A stretch of 64,000 nt of DNA, taken from assembly GCF_051955275.1 (NCBI RefSeq), contig NZ_JBQCGW010000301.1, positions 4,606 through 68,605 of the forward strand, in the 5' to 3' direction. Made by a program: the position numbers and the translations under genes. A model generated the notes under the pieces. The model ran no database searches and was not told the DNA's origin. It saw only the letters and a program-made list of their open reading frames with translations. This stretch comes from Pseudobacter sp051955275 (GTDB lineage Bacteria; Bacteroidota; Bacteroidia; Chitinophagales; Chitinophagaceae). Shown one piece after another: positions 1-9,969 of the stretch (position 1 is its first letter; each line of letters begins with the position of its first letter).

Positions 1-1304
1 AGAAACGTGGATTTGCCTTTATATTCAATTTTCATCACCATCCGTTTTCCTTCGGGGGAGAGGTCTACCATCTTTCGGATCTCTTCAGGTTTCTTGAACA
101 TCTTCACATCCAGGTTCCTGGCATCCGCCATGAGGTCAGCTATTTCATGGATATTCTTTCCCGGAAAACTCTTGTACAGGGAACTATCGCCGTCCATGGT
201 ATCATAGTAGTATACATAGTTGAACTTGAACTGTGGTTTGAAACGTATGTATTTCGACCAAAGTGCCGCCAGGTAATTGTTGCGTGATTGTGGCAAGCCA
301 TAATCAAATCCGCGGCCGAAAAAGTTGCAGTAAAGTGTTACTTCAATGGGATCATCGCCCAGTTCCTTCACCACCTTCTGTGTTTTTACATGAAGGGTAT
401 TCACCTGGGCCCGGGTTGTATCCCAGTAGCCAATGAGGGTAGGTCTTGAACCGATATATCCTATTATCAGGCCGCAGGCAATTACAGCCAGGTATTTTCC
501 TGTTTTCAGCCACCAGGGTTTGCTCTCCCTTGCTCCCTGAACTTTCAGATAAGTGAAAGCCACAAACATGCAGATAATAACCAGGAAGTAGATCAGGTCA
601 TTGGTGTTGATCAGTCCCACCATCATATTGGCGGTCCTTCCTTTGATTGACAGGAAATAAGTCAGGTCCCGTACAAAATCATATTCCTGCCAGAGCTTAC
701 CTACAAAGCCAAGCAAAAAGAGCAACATGAAAGTACCCAGTGCAGAAATGATCTGGTAAGTGGTGAGCGAAGACATGAACATACCGATGGCAGTATAGGT
801 ACAAACCAGCAAGAAGAACCCGAGGATAGCCGACCACAACATGGCATATTCAGCATTTTTGATCCCGGCGATACCGATACACACAAACAGTGCGATCACT
901 AATACCAGGATAGTATTGAATGCTATGATGGCCAGGTATTTCCCAAGCACAATATCCCTTGATCTCACGGGAGAAGAATACAATAGCCTGATCGTTCCAT
1001 TGGTGATTTCTCTACTGACAATCCCCATGGTAAGCAGGGGCACAAACAGGTAGAGATTTTGCAGCGAGTTCACAAAGATTCCCATTTCGTTCAGGAACAC
1101 ACCTCGTGTAATAGAACCCTGGAAGTTCTTGAACTGCCCACCAGAGTATTTGAGCATCATATCCTGGAATTTGGCGATCGGCTCCATTGCATTCACGAAA
1201 AAGAATGCGCACTGCACCAGGAATGCTATGCAGAGAAACCAGGCAACCGGAGAATAAAAGAGGTTACGAAGCTCTGTTTTAGCTATTTTGAAAATCATCT
1301 TCAT
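1..1304 (-). CDS. ABC-2 type transporter permease, C-terminus cut by window edge
   Basis: An open frame of 434 codons runs from an ATG at 1304 off the left edge without a stop. The first part is an ABC-2 permease with about six hydrophobic helices, including stretches such as IVLGKYLAIIAFNTILVLVI and FMLLFLLGFVGKLW. After the last helix near residue 300 comes a soluble part (HVKTQKVVKELGDDPIEVTLY), resembling the auxiliary domain of GldG-type gliding/ABC proteins, which suggests a permease-auxiliary fusion. It starts 11 bp after the ATPase gene stops, so the two are surely cotranscribed and form one transporter. The substrate is not evident. An ATG two codons downstream (1298) is an alternative start. 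Confidence 0.85.
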   Translation of the reverse strand, partial: MKMIFKIAKTELRNLFYSPVAWFLCIAFLVQCAFFFVNAMEPIAKFQDMMLKYSGGQFKNFQGSITRGVFLNEMGIFVNSLQNLYLFVPLLTMGIVSREITNGTIRLLYSSPVRSRDIVLGKYLAIIAFNTILVLVIALFVCIGIAGIKNAEYAMLWSAILGFFLLVCTYTAIGMFMSSLTTYQIISALGTFMLLFLLGFVGKLWQEYDFVRDLTYFLSIKGRTANMMVGLINTNDLIYFLVIICMFVAFTYLKVQGARESKPWWLKTGKYLAVIACGLIIGYIGSRPTLIGYWDTTRAQVNTLHVKTQKVVKELGDDPIEVTLYCNFFGRGFDYGLPQSRNNYLAALWSKYIRFKPQFKFNYVYYYDTMDGDSSLYKSFPGKNIHEIADLMADARNLDVKMFKKPEEIRKMVDLSPEGKRMVMKIEYKGKSTF

Positions 1305-1315
1305 GGCTGATCGTC

Positions 1316-2242
1316 TTATTGGTGGGATTGATTGGATAATTGTTTGAAAATATCATCGAGCAGGGTTTTGTCGACCTGCATTTCACGAAGCCTCCATCCC
1401 TTATGAACGCAGGCGTCTGCAAGTCTTTCCGCGAAAGCATCGTCTTCATCAAAATAAACGCGCACCTGTTTATCGCTGAGGTATTCCGCCCTGGTGGCCC
1501 CTTTCACCTGCATTAGTTCTTCAATAGGTGGCATATTCTCCAGGCGCAGCAATATGCTCTGCGGCTGCGCGTAGTTGTTGAATGCATCCATCGTATCGGA
1601 GAAAATGATACGTCCGGCTTCGATCATGATGATCTCCCTGCAGAGGAGGTGGATCTCTGAAAGAATATGTGAAGACAATAACACTGTATGCTCCGTGGCT
1701 ATCTCCCGGATCAGCTTACGCGCTTCAATCAGCTGGTTGGGATCCAGTCCGGTAGTGGGCTCATCCATCACCACCAGTTTGGGTTTGTGAATGATAGCCT
1801 GTGCAATACCAACCCTTTGACGATAACCGCCGGACAGGTTGCGGATCAGCCGGGTGCTGAAATGCGCGATGCCACATCTCTCTTTGGCTTCGCCAACAGC
1901 CGCTTTTATTTTGTTGTCTGGTATCTGGCGCAATTCTGCCGTAAAGCTGAGGTATTCATCTACGGTAAGGTCCATATGCACCGGAGGCTGCTGAGGCAGA
2001 AACCCGATGTACTGCTTTGCTTCCAGCGGATTCCTGCGGAGATCGATGCCGTTTATGAATACATTACCTTCTGTTTGGTTCAACACCCCGCAGAGAATAT
2101 TCATCATGGTGGACTTACCGGCTCCATTGGAGCCAAGCAGACCCACTACCCCCGTCTGGTTGATCTCGAGATTTATGTCACGGACCGCCCAGGAGCTGCT
2201 GTACTTATGACTCAGCCCTTCAATTTTAAGAATGGTACTCAT
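1316..2242 (-). CDS. ABC transporter ATP-binding protein
   Basis: This 308-residue protein is the cytoplasmic ATPase that powers the adjacent permease. Walker A (GSNGAGKST) lies at residues 37-45, the ABC signature LSGGYRQRVG at 136-145 and Walker B (LVVMDEPTTGLD) at 156-167, followed by the switch histidine in LLSSHIL. The C-terminal 90 residues form an accessory domain typical of CcmA/GldA-type ATPases paired with ABC-2 permeases. It lies 54 bp after the SusD-linked lipoprotein gene on the same strand, so it may be the distal part of the SusCD operon. GldA itself is possible, but family membership alone cannot tell gliding from drug or lipid export. Confidence 0.93.
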   Translation of the reverse strand: MSTILKIEGLSHKYSSSWAVRDINLEINQTGVVGLLGSNGAGKSTMMNILCGVLNQTEGNVFINGIDLRRNPLEAKQYIGFLPQQPPVHMDLTVDEYLSFTAELRQIPDNKIKAAVGEAKERCGIAHFSTRLIRNLSGGYRQRVGIAQAIIHKPKLVVMDEPTTGLDPNQLIEARKLIREIATEHTVLLSSHILSEIHLLCREIIMIEAGRIIFSDTMDAFNNYAQPQSILLRLENMPPIEELMQVKGATRAEYLSDKQVRVYFDEDDAFAERLADACVHKGWRLREMQVDKTLLDDIFKQLSNQSHQ

Positions 2243-2296
2243 AATATTTTTTATGGAAAGAAAACGATAGTCGTTATAAGCGTATATATATTTACG

Positions 2297-3070
2297 TTAG
2301 AAACTATTGACCCGCACAACGGCAGGCGCATTGACACCTGTTCCGTTCTTTTCGCCGGAAAGGGCCATGGTATTGCTTCTCCAGATCCATCCATTTACCT
2401 GGTCAGGCTGGAAGAGGTTCAGGAACGGAGTTATATACGACCTGATCAGCGTTCCTGTGCCTGCTTCGCGGAATTCAAACTCGTAACTGTCGATACCGGG
2501 CTTTACCGGGAGTTTTATAAAGGCGGATGCTTCTTTGTAGGCAATTGAAGACACCAGGGAACCTGCCGCATCCCCTTTGATATTCACACTCACCGCGCCG
2601 CTATTGGCCAGCACATTCACAAACCGGAATCCGCCTGAGCTATCGGTAACTGGAAAATAGGGAACATCATCTTTGAGGAAGAGGGCATCAGGCTCAGTAC
2701 GGCTGCCAATCAGGAAAAGTGAACTGATAGAAGCCACCGGCAGATCTACAGTTTTGATCAGTACTGGCTGGCTCTTATCAGTAGTATCAGGCATACTGAA
2801 GAAACCGATGGTTTGAGTGCCGCTTTGCGAATTGAACCTGTTCTGATAAAATGTGAATGTGTTGAAATAAAGGAAGGGGGCGCCATAATAAGCAATGGGC
2901 TCCGTTCCGCTGAAATTTGCGATAATGGTATTGGTGCCCCGCATCATGTTTACGATAGTTAGTGAGGCAGTCCCCTCCAACGGTTCATCCTTTTTGCAGG
3001 AAACCATGGTGGTACACATCAATAATACCGCTGCAGCCAATACATATTTAGATCTGAACATAGAAGTCAT
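2297..3070 (-). CDS. SusD-linked lipoprotein, DUF4397-like
   Basis: A 257-residue predicted lipoprotein with a signal peptide ending at lipobox Cys25 (MVSCKK). It sits 19 bp after susD on the same strand. The body looks all-beta, with SLTIVNMMRGTNTIIANFSG followed later by FRFVNVLANSGAVSVNIKG, which is the pattern of DUF4397-like surface proteins often found directly downstream of SusCD in Chitinophagaceae. Its likely role is an accessory surface glycan- or ligand-binding protein (inferred from position only). A second in-frame ATG at codon 4 (MFRSKY) gives a more usual signal peptide length. The family call is from memory and moderately secure. Confidence 0.75.
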   Translation of the reverse strand: MTSMFRSKYVLAAAVLLMCTTMVSCKKDEPLEGTASLTIVNMMRGTNTIIANFSGTEPIAYYGAPFLYFNTFTFYQNRFNSQSGTQTIGFFSMPDTTDKSQPVLIKTVDLPVASISSLFLIGSRTEPDALFLKDDVPYFPVTDSSGGFRFVNVLANSGAVSVNIKGDAAGSLVSSIAYKEASAFIKLPVKPGIDSYEFEFREAGTGTLIRSYITPFLNLFQPDQVNGWIWRSNTMALSGEKNGTGVNAPAVVRVNSF

Positions 3071-3089
3071 TTGAGTATGAATATTACGT

Positions 3090-4586
3090 TTACCTGTAAC
3101 CGATATTCTGGGTCAGCCTGTTATTGTTCTGCAACTCATTCACCGGGATAGGGTACACCAGTTGATAGTCTCCCTCCCAGGGTTGTTTGTATCCCACCTG
3201 CGACAATACTTCGGTTGCTTTTCCTGTTCGCTTGAGATCAAACCAGCGATGGCCCCACTCTGCAAACAATTCTGTCTGGCGTTCTTTGGCAATAGCCGCT
3301 TTAAGCTGATCCGGTGTAAGAGTTTTCGGCAAAAGGTCAATGCCTGCCCTGCCCCGGATGACATTGAGATCATCCACAGCTGCAGAGGCGCCACCGGAAG
3401 CACCGAGCGCATTGGCTTCCGCCCTGATGAGATATTGCTCAGCAAGTCGAAGGGCCATATAATATTCTCCGGGCACGCCAAACATAGCATTGGACTGGCC
3501 TGTTTTGTACTTGGTGGGATACCATGTGTAATTAGGCGGTGCTGAAGGGTTGTAGCCGGTGTTGTCTGTACTGTCTAACCACAGATCATATCTCTTATCT
3601 CCACCTTCAAAAGCACTCAGCAACTCAGGAGTGATGCGGGCTCCTGCCGGATGCTTGAATGGCACTAACGGGTTGATACAGTAGCCTTCGGGTGTTGCAT
3701 TTCTCAGCGTGGCATTTTCCTGAGTTTGTTTCAACTGCCAGATCGCTTCCCTGCTCTGGTAGCTGAATACGTTATTGAGGTCAGGCTCCAGTTCAAATAT
3801 GATATGCTGATCAATTACATCCGTGGCAGCTTTCATAGCATTCTCATATTCCCCGGTAAACAGGTACACCCTCGCAAGCATGGCAGTGGCCGCCCATTTG
3901 TTGGGTCTGATCCTTTCCCCACCGCCTACGGTATATCCGGTGGGTAATGCCGCTTGCGCATCTTTCAGATCGTTGATGATCTGGTCATACACCAGCCGTT
4001 GCGGAGTGCGCGCCATATTCCAGGTCTGGTTGAAATCCACTGTAAGCACTAATGGCACATCTCCGAAAAAATTGGTGAGATAGAAAAAGCTGAAGGCCCT
4101 CAGAAATTTTGCTTCTGCGATCAACTGTTTACGGGTACTGTCGCGCAGGTCTTTTGACGTGGAACCGGCAATACCTTCAATCACAGCATTGGCACCATAG
4201 ACGATCTTATACGCACTGCTCCATACTTCGGCAGTACCAAGACTGGTGGTCAGCATTATTTTATTTTCCTGTATTGCCCGGAAATTAGACACACCGGATA
4301 CCTGCGTCATTTCATCTGAGCTCAACCCTCCAAGCAGGGTTGAAAGACCGCTGGCGTATGCTTTGTAAGGAACGTCAATGAAAGATTGCATTCCTTCTCC
4401 ATTGACCATTCTCGAATAAACTCCCGCAAGAGCGCCTTCAGCATGTGCATCTGAACTGAAGATCTGCACAGTGGAAATAGTGTCCAGTGGCGGATCTATT
4501 TCCAGCATTTTTTTACAGGAGGTGCTGGATATTGCCAGAATAAAGACCGGCAGCAATGTTTTGGTAATTGTATGTAGATAGCGCAT
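3090..4586 (-). CDS. SusD/RagB family nutrient-binding outer membrane lipoprotein
   Basis: This 498-residue protein has a type II signal peptide with lipobox Cys24 (SSTSCKK). It shows the SusD layout: an N-terminal segment MLEIDPPLDTIS, TPR-like helices (LIAEAKFLRAFSFFYLTNFFGDVPLV) and a C-terminal RagB/SusD domain (LRLAEQYLIRAEANA; ERQTELFAEWGHRWFDLKR). SusD forms the lid over the SusC barrel and captures substrate at the cell surface. The gene follows susC by 10 bp. No glycoside hydrolase, peptidase or sulfatase accompanies it in the window, so the substrate class is open. Length is normal for the family. Confidence 0.95.
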   Translation of the reverse strand: MRYLHTITKTLLPVFILAISSTSCKKMLEIDPPLDTISTVQIFSSDAHAEGALAGVYSRMVNGEGMQSFIDVPYKAYASGLSTLLGGLSSDEMTQVSGVSNFRAIQENKIMLTTSLGTAEVWSSAYKIVYGANAVIEGIAGSTSKDLRDSTRKQLIAEAKFLRAFSFFYLTNFFGDVPLVLTVDFNQTWNMARTPQRLVYDQIINDLKDAQAALPTGYTVGGGERIRPNKWAATAMLARVYLFTGEYENAMKAATDVIDQHIIFELEPDLNNVFSYQSREAIWQLKQTQENATLRNATPEGYCINPLVPFKHPAGARITPELLSAFEGGDKRYDLWLDSTDNTGYNPSAPPNYTWYPTKYKTGQSNAMFGVPGEYYMALRLAEQYLIRAEANALGASGGASAAVDDLNVIRGRAGIDLLPKTLTPDQLKAAIAKERQTELFAEWGHRWFDLKRTGKATEVLSQVGYKQPWEGDYQLVYPIPVNELQNNNRLTQNIGYR

Positions 4587-4596
4587 AACGCTTGAT

Positions 4597-7500
4597 TTAG
4601 AAGTTGATGGTAATATTGCTGGTGATCAGCCTGGGATTAGGAACGTTAGACAGGCTTTGCATCTCCGGATCGAGTCCTTTGTACCGTGACAGCACAAACA
4701 GGTTCTGAGCATTCACGGAAATAACACAACCTTTCATACCCGCTTTCTTCAGCAGCTTTTCAGAAAATGAGTAGCTGACGGAAGCATTGGTCAGGCGCAT
4801 AAAAGATGCGTCGGTAAACGAGCCATCGGAAGTATTGATATTGGAACCGCCTGCTGTAGTGTAGCGCTGATAATAACTATTGTCGCCAGGCTTCTGCCAG
4901 TGATTTTTGATCAGATCATCCGGAAGGAACATATTCATCATTCTTCCTACAACAACTCCATTCAAAGCATTGTATCCATACTGCTTCTTGAATTGAAACG
5001 TTAGGAAGAGGCTGAAATTCTTATAATATACAGTTGGCATGAAAGCTCCCAGGAGAATTGGGTTACGGTCGCGCTCTATATAACGGTCATCATCACCTGT
5101 ACCGGGTATTGTATTCAGGTTGATCCTGGCAACACCATCATTATTGTAATCCTTGAATGCGTATTCACCAGTTAGCGGATCCACTCCCAACAGGTGCAGG
5201 AGATATTCCGTTGTAAGTGATTTGCCCACTTTGTAGCGGGTAGCGTATGGAGAGTTCTCGATGCCCGGGTAAGAAACCAGTTTATTGCGGTTGGCGGAAA
5301 TATTGAATCCGAGATTAACGTTCAGATCTTTTTTCTCAATTACTTTCACCGCCAAAGTTGCTTCCAATCCTGAGTTGCGGACCTGAGCTCCCCAATTCCC
5401 GATCACTGATGGGAAACCGGTTATGATTGCGGTGGGAATTTCTGTAAGCTGGTTATTGGTTTCTTTCACGTAATAATCAACACTGAGGGTCAGCCTGTCT
5501 TTCAGGAAGCCCAGTGTGGTGGCCAGGTTCAGCTGTCTGTTGGATTGCCAGTGGTATTTATCGTTCACGGCCTGTGTAGGCACATAACTCTGAATGCCTC
5601 CGTAGGACCATACAGGCATCTGGTAGGCGGCAGGGTCCGTTACACTCCAGCGTGAGAGATAGCGATAATCCTGCCCCATGTCTGAACCGGTAACGCCATA
5701 ACTGCCGTTGAATTTCAGAAAGCTGAACCATTCCGGCAATAGCTTGCGCATGAAAGTTTCTTCTGAGGCGATCCAGCCGAGGCCTGCCGATCCGAAATGG
5801 CCGAACTGTTTGCCAGGTGCAAAGCGGGATGAGCCATCGCGCGCTCCGCTGAGGTTAACGAGGTATTTATTATCCCAGTTGTAGTTCAATGTTGTACGCA
5901 GTGAAACGAATTTATTCTCTCCGTAATTCTCAATGGTAATCTTGAAAGGCGCATTGTTGATACTATGGAGCATATTATCATTGGTATAGCCCATGCCCCA
6001 GTTGGTCAATCCGCGTACAGTGGAATACTGGTAATTGCCCATCAGCTGAGCAGTCAATCTTCCTCTGCCGATCATAGTGGTATATGAAATGCGGGGATCT
6101 AAAACAATGTTGGTGCTTTTGGTGTTGCCGAACATGGCGTCACCCAGTGGAAAGCTAAGCGGATCGAGTGATACTATCGGCACAAGGCGTTGGTTGTTAT
6201 TAAGGGCAGTACCCACACCAGCCGACATGTTTACGCTAAGGCCAGGCAGCAGCTCATAACCAATATTGATATTTCCGTTGAACTGGTTGGATTTTGAAAG
6301 CATTGGTTGCAGGAGATAACCGAACACAAATTTCTGCAGTACTCCGGTCCCCATTCTCCAGCCCTCGAAATTGAGTTTGCCATCTTTATTGTAGATCGGT
6401 GGTGCGTTGGGTGGCAGGTTATAGATATCGAAACCATAATTAACCGCATCCACTTTTGTGGTGGCGTAATTCATGATCGCTTCCATCGTCAGCTTTTCAT
6501 CCGGACTGCGGTGCCTGAAATTGAAAGCGAATGACCCGCGCTGTGTACCTCCGGAACTGGCCATCAGGTCCACCTGTTTGTTATAGGAGGCGTTCAGGCG
6601 AAATGTATTCCGTGCATCTCCACCGGATAATCCCACGGAAGCCATGTTGGACCTGCCTGTTCCCAGTATTTCCTTTTGCCAGTCGGTCTGGCGGGTACTG
6701 TCCCATAATAACAGATCCGGAGCCGCTTCCGGGGAAAGGGAATAGATACCGTCATTTTTGAAAGCCTCCCTGCGGATTGCCAGATAGTCCTTTGTGCTCA
6801 GCATTTTTACATGGCGTGATGGTATCACCAGACCATCCTGGTAGGTGATATCCACTTTCGTTTTGCCGGGCCTTCCCTTTTTGGTGTTGATCAATACCAC
6901 GCCGTTGGCGGCCCTGGAACCATAGATGGCTGTTGCATCAGCATCTTTCAATACCTCAATACTTTCGATATCTCTCGGATTTAACCCAAAGAGCGGGCTC
7001 TGGCCTTTAAGCATGGCAGGACCAGCCTGTTCAATGCCATAGGAAACGCCATCCTGTATTGCCCCCTGCAGGTTCACCTGGTTGATAGGGATGCCATCCA
7101 CAACATAGAGCGGGTCTGTGATCTGATTGGGGTCGATGGCATTTCTGCCCCTGATCTCAATCTTAACAGGAGAGCTGGAGTTGCCCGCAGTAGGCGTCAT
7201 CACCAGTCCGGGTACTCTTCCCTGCAATGCCAGCAGGGGATTCATTACAGGCTGCCGCTCGATCTCTTCAGCAGTTACCTTGGCAATGCTGCCCGTGCTC
7301 AGTCTTTTACTGGTTACACCATATGCTTTTACTACAGCCCTGTCTAGCTCACTGGTAGCCAGTTTCATGCGCACTGAAATATTTGATTCCAGGTCTGCCG
7401 ATCTCAATGTAACGGACTCATATCCGATGAAAGTGAAAGTGATCTTATCTTCTGCTTCAACATTTTTCAGTGTGAAAGCGCCACGTTCATTGGTTTGCGT

Positions 7501-8070
7501 TCCTCTTGCAGCACCCGCAACCAGGATACTCACAAAAGCGAGTGGCTGATTTGTCCTGCTGTCATATACATTACCTGAAATATCCCGCGGCAGCAGAACG
7601 ATCATGGGGGTTGACCGCTGATCGCCATTTAATGATGTACTATTCTTTTTAGACACCACGATAGTGTTTCCTACCATGCTGTAAGTAAAATCCGTTTTGC
7701 TGAGGATGGTGCGCAGGAATTCTTCCAGCGGTTGATTCTTAACATTAACGGTAGTGGTTACCGTGCTGTCCAGCAGCTTCGGATTGAATACCACCACATA
7801 TTTTGTCTGCTTTTTTATTTCCTTGAACAATTTCTGCAGTGACACATTCTTACCACTGTAAGTGATGGATTGTGCACTAACGGAAATGGGTATGTGAATA
7901 ATAGCTATCAGCAGTATCGATAACAATATTTTCAATATCCGCCGTTGCGGCAATATTGGCGGAGTTTTACTACTGGCAGCAGGCCAGGTTTGGGAACATT
8001 GCATAGCTTTGGTTTTGGGAATGTGAACAGATACATTCATGGCAATACGATTCTGTTTGCTTTTCAGCAT
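4597..8070 (-). CDS. SusC/RagA TonB-linked outer membrane protein with STN signalling domain
   Basis: A 1157-residue outer membrane transporter. After an unusually long basic N-terminus (about 45 residues with internal Met at 11 and 23, so the true start may lie downstream) comes a signal hydrophobic stretch ending in SVSAQ. An STN domain (about 69-140) is followed by a carboxypeptidase-regulatory-like domain (about 163-235), a plug (about 250-400) with the SusC signature IEVLKDADATAIYGSRAANG, and the beta barrel. The STN domain is the part that contacts a FecR anti-sigma factor. That fits the sigma/FecR genes directly upstream and indicates transport-coupled autoregulation. The barrel ends in NITINF, a normal C-terminal aromatic. 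Confidence 0.96.
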   Translation of the reverse strand: MLKSKQNRIAMNVSVHIPKTKAMQCSQTWPAASSKTPPILPQRRILKILLSILLIAIIHIPISVSAQSITYSGKNVSLQKLFKEIKKQTKYVVVFNPKLLDSTVTTTVNVKNQPLEEFLRTILSKTDFTYSMVGNTIVVSKKNSTSLNGDQRSTPMIVLLPRDISGNVYDSRTNQPLAFVSILVAGAARGTQTNERGAFTLKNVEAEDKITFTFIGYESVTLRSADLESNISVRMKLATSELDRAVVKAYGVTSKRLSTGSIAKVTAEEIERQPVMNPLLALQGRVPGLVMTPTAGNSSSPVKIEIRGRNAIDPNQITDPLYVVDGIPINQVNLQGAIQDGVSYGIEQAGPAMLKGQSPLFGLNPRDIESIEVLKDADATAIYGSRAANGVVLINTKKGRPGKTKVDITYQDGLVIPSRHVKMLSTKDYLAIRREAFKNDGIYSLSPEAAPDLLLWDSTRQTDWQKEILGTGRSNMASVGLSGGDARNTFRLNASYNKQVDLMASSGGTQRGSFAFNFRHRSPDEKLTMEAIMNYATTKVDAVNYGFDIYNLPPNAPPIYNKDGKLNFEGWRMGTGVLQKFVFGYLLQPMLSKSNQFNGNINIGYELLPGLSVNMSAGVGTALNNNQRLVPIVSLDPLSFPLGDAMFGNTKSTNIVLDPRISYTTMIGRGRLTAQLMGNYQYSTVRGLTNWGMGYTNDNMLHSINNAPFKITIENYGENKFVSLRTTLNYNWDNKYLVNLSGARDGSSRFAPGKQFGHFGSAGLGWIASEETFMRKLLPEWFSFLKFNGSYGVTGSDMGQDYRYLSRWSVTDPAAYQMPVWSYGGIQSYVPTQAVNDKYHWQSNRQLNLATTLGFLKDRLTLSVDYYVKETNNQLTEIPTAIITGFPSVIGNWGAQVRNSGLEATLAVKVIEKKDLNVNLGFNISANRNKLVSYPGIENSPYATRYKVGKSLTTEYLLHLLGVDPLTGEYAFKDYNNDGVARINLNTIPGTGDDDRYIERDRNPILLGAFMPTVYYKNFSLFLTFQFKKQYGYNALNGVVVGRMMNMFLPDDLIKNHWQKPGDNSYYQRYTTAGGSNINTSDGSFTDASFMRLTNASVSYSFSEKLLKKAGMKGCVISVNAQNLFVLSRYKGLDPEMQSLSNVPNPRLITSNITINF

Positions 8071-8115
8071 TGATGATGTACGGCAATAAATTTTAAGGAA
8101 AAGTTTAAACGCAGT

Positions 8116-9321
8116 CTAAGGCTTAACAGTCAGGCGCCTGCCTTCCAGGGAAAAATGGACGCCCATTTTTTCCAGTACGGTCAGAGCCTGCACTAGTGTA
8201 AGGTTCCGGTTCACTTCACCGCTGAACAAAATATCCGGATCATTTTGTTCCATCACTATCTCCACATCGTACCAGCGCGCAAACTGTCTCAACACTTCTT
8301 CGATGGATGCTTCCTCAAAACGGAACAATCCATTCTTCCAGGCAAGGGCCAGGTCTGCATCCGCATTTTTCAACACCTTCATGCCCTTTGTGTTGATCCT
8401 TGCCTGCTGACCCGGGGAAAGAACTACTGATTGCTGCCGGTCGGTAATTTTAACGGCACCCTCGGTCAAAGTTGTTGCCATATATGGTTCGTCTGTATAT
8501 GCATTGACATTGAAGTGTGTGCCCAGGACTTCAACAGCTGCCTTTCCATTTACATCAACTTTGAATGGCTGGTTCTTTTGTTGTGCCACTTCAAAATACA
8601 CTTCTCCGGAAATCTTAACCTGTCTGTCAGTGCCCGTAAAGTTATTGGGGAATGTAATGGAAGAGGCGGCATTCAGCCATACTTCCGTGCCATCGGGTAA
8701 GCGGAGATTGTATTGTCCGCCGCGAGGCGTGCTAAGTGTATGCCATTCCACTTTGGTGCTTGTACCCTCATAGTTCAGTTTACCTGCACGATTGTTCACA
8801 TTCAGATTGCCATCATGAATGATCTGCCCTGCGGTACTGTCGAGCAGGATCTTTTTACCGTCTGCCAGTTGAAGTATGGCTTTATCGGTCCCTGATGAAA
8901 TAGTATTTGCAGGTGTGGTAGTGCTGGAGCTGGTTTGTTGCTGATCTGCCGGTTTGAGGATCATCCAGGCAAAGATGGAAAAGGTGATTACCAGCACGGC
9001 AGCTGAAGCATACCTGAACCAGGCCTGACGCAGGAAATGCACGCGATGAACAGGAGTGTCCACTGCCGGATATCTGTCTTTCAGTTGTTGCTGAACAGAT
9101 CCCATCAAACGCTGCAACACACGTCTGGATGCTTCATCAGACATCGCGGGTGCATCCGCAGCATTCAGGTAAACTTTCCGGAGCACGGCCTCAAACTCAG
9201 GATCCTGCTCAATTTCAGAAGTTTTCAGATATGCAGATAATGCATGGCTTTCGGGTTCGGTAATTGTACCGTTGATAAACTTCCAAAGCAGTTCTATTTC
9301 CTGTTTATTTTGAGAACCCAT
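8116..9321 (-). CDS. FecR-family anti-sigma factor
   Basis: A 401-residue inner membrane regulator. A cytoplasmic N-terminal part (FINGTITEPESHALSAYL, the sigma-binding region) precedes one membrane helix near residues 103-122 (YASAAVLVITFSIFAWMIL). The periplasmic FecR domain follows (TPRGGQYNLRLPDGTEVWLNAASSI) and then a C-terminal DUF4974-type domain (FEEASIEEVLRQFARWYDVEI) that resembles an STN fold. It should hold the upstream ECF sigma factor inactive until the STN domain of the downstream SusC signals. It lies 48 bp after the sigma gene and 45 bp before susC. Confidence 0.96.
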   Translation of the reverse strand: MGSQNKQEIELLWKFINGTITEPESHALSAYLKTSEIEQDPEFEAVLRKVYLNAADAPAMSDEASRRVLQRLMGSVQQQLKDRYPAVDTPVHRVHFLRQAWFRYASAAVLVITFSIFAWMILKPADQQQTSSSTTTPANTISSGTDKAILQLADGKKILLDSTAGQIIHDGNLNVNNRAGKLNYEGTSTKVEWHTLSTPRGGQYNLRLPDGTEVWLNAASSITFPNNFTGTDRQVKISGEVYFEVAQQKNQPFKVDVNGKAAVEVLGTHFNVNAYTDEPYMATTLTEGAVKITDRQQSVVLSPGQQARINTKGMKVLKNADADLALAWKNGLFRFEEASIEEVLRQFARWYDVEIVMEQNDPDILFSGEVNRNLTLVQALTVLEKMGVHFSLEGRRLTVKP

Positions 9322-9369
9322 ATAATAAAGACTAACGAGATTTAAAAAAGGGTGGACGGGAAAAAAGAT

Positions 9370-9969
9370 TTAACTGAAAAAAGCCAGCAACAGCAATAAA
9401 GAAATGTTGCCATGCTCCAGTAAATACTCCTTGATAGACTTTACCGATAAGGATAAATGCTGTTTCAATGTATTTCTTGAAATATTCATGATAGTGGCGG
9501 CTTCCTCGTAAGATTTTCCCTGTTGCCTGCAAAGGATAAAGGCTTCCCGTCGCTGAGGCGGCAGGTTATCGATTGCTTTTTGCAGCAGCTCTTCATACTC
9601 TCTGGCTTCTACTTTATTCATGAGATGTCTTGGATGAAGCTCCAGTTCTGCATCTTTCATGATCTCGCCGCGGATCGCATCGTAAAGGTTCATCCGGTTC
9701 AGCTGCGTGATCACTGTGTTCCTGGCCAGGCCATAGAGATAGGCAGTGAATGATACCTTGATGTCCACACGTTCCCTGGCATCCCATATTTTGAGGAAGA
9801 TATCATGCAGGAGATCTTCTGCCAGTGTGGAATCCTTTGTGAATTTGAGGAGGTAATTGTAAATAAGGGAATGATACTGCCCATAAATTGCAGCGAAGGC
9901 CTGCTGGTCGCCACGGGCAAATCTCTGCAGCAGCTCAGGGTCGGTATTGGGTAGTGAAAAATCGGTCAA
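9370..9969 (-). CDS. ECF RNA polymerase sigma-70 factor
   Basis: A 199-residue sigma factor of the Bacteroidota SusCD-linked ECF group. Region 2 is visible in YGQYHSLIYNYLLKFTKDSTLAEDLLHDIFLKIW and region 4 in PPQRREAFILCRQQGKSYEEAA with a helix-turn-helix (IMNISRNTLKQHL). The C-terminus ends in a hydrophobic tail (ISLLLLLAFFS), which is common in this group. The start is a TTG at 9969. No in-frame ATG exists between it and the upstream stop near 10003, and the next internal Met would remove region 2. A GGGAAA stretch about 12 bp upstream may serve the ribosome. It heads the fecR-susC-susD cluster. Confidence 0.94.
   Translation of the reverse strand: MTDFSLPNTDPELLQRFARGDQQAFAAIYGQYHSLIYNYLLKFTKDSTLAEDLLHDIFLKIWDARERVDIKVSFTAYLYGLARNTVITQLNRMNLYDAIRGEIMKDAELELHPRHLMNKVEAREYEELLQKAIDNLPPQRREAFILCRQQGKSYEEAATIMNISRNTLKQHLSLSVKSIKEYLLEHGNISLLLLLAFFS

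Noticed and set aside
1688..2548. A 286-codon open frame on the plus strand over the ABC ATPase gene
   Set aside because: It lies antisense to a gene with complete Walker and signature motifs, has no family pattern, and spans the end of the next gene.
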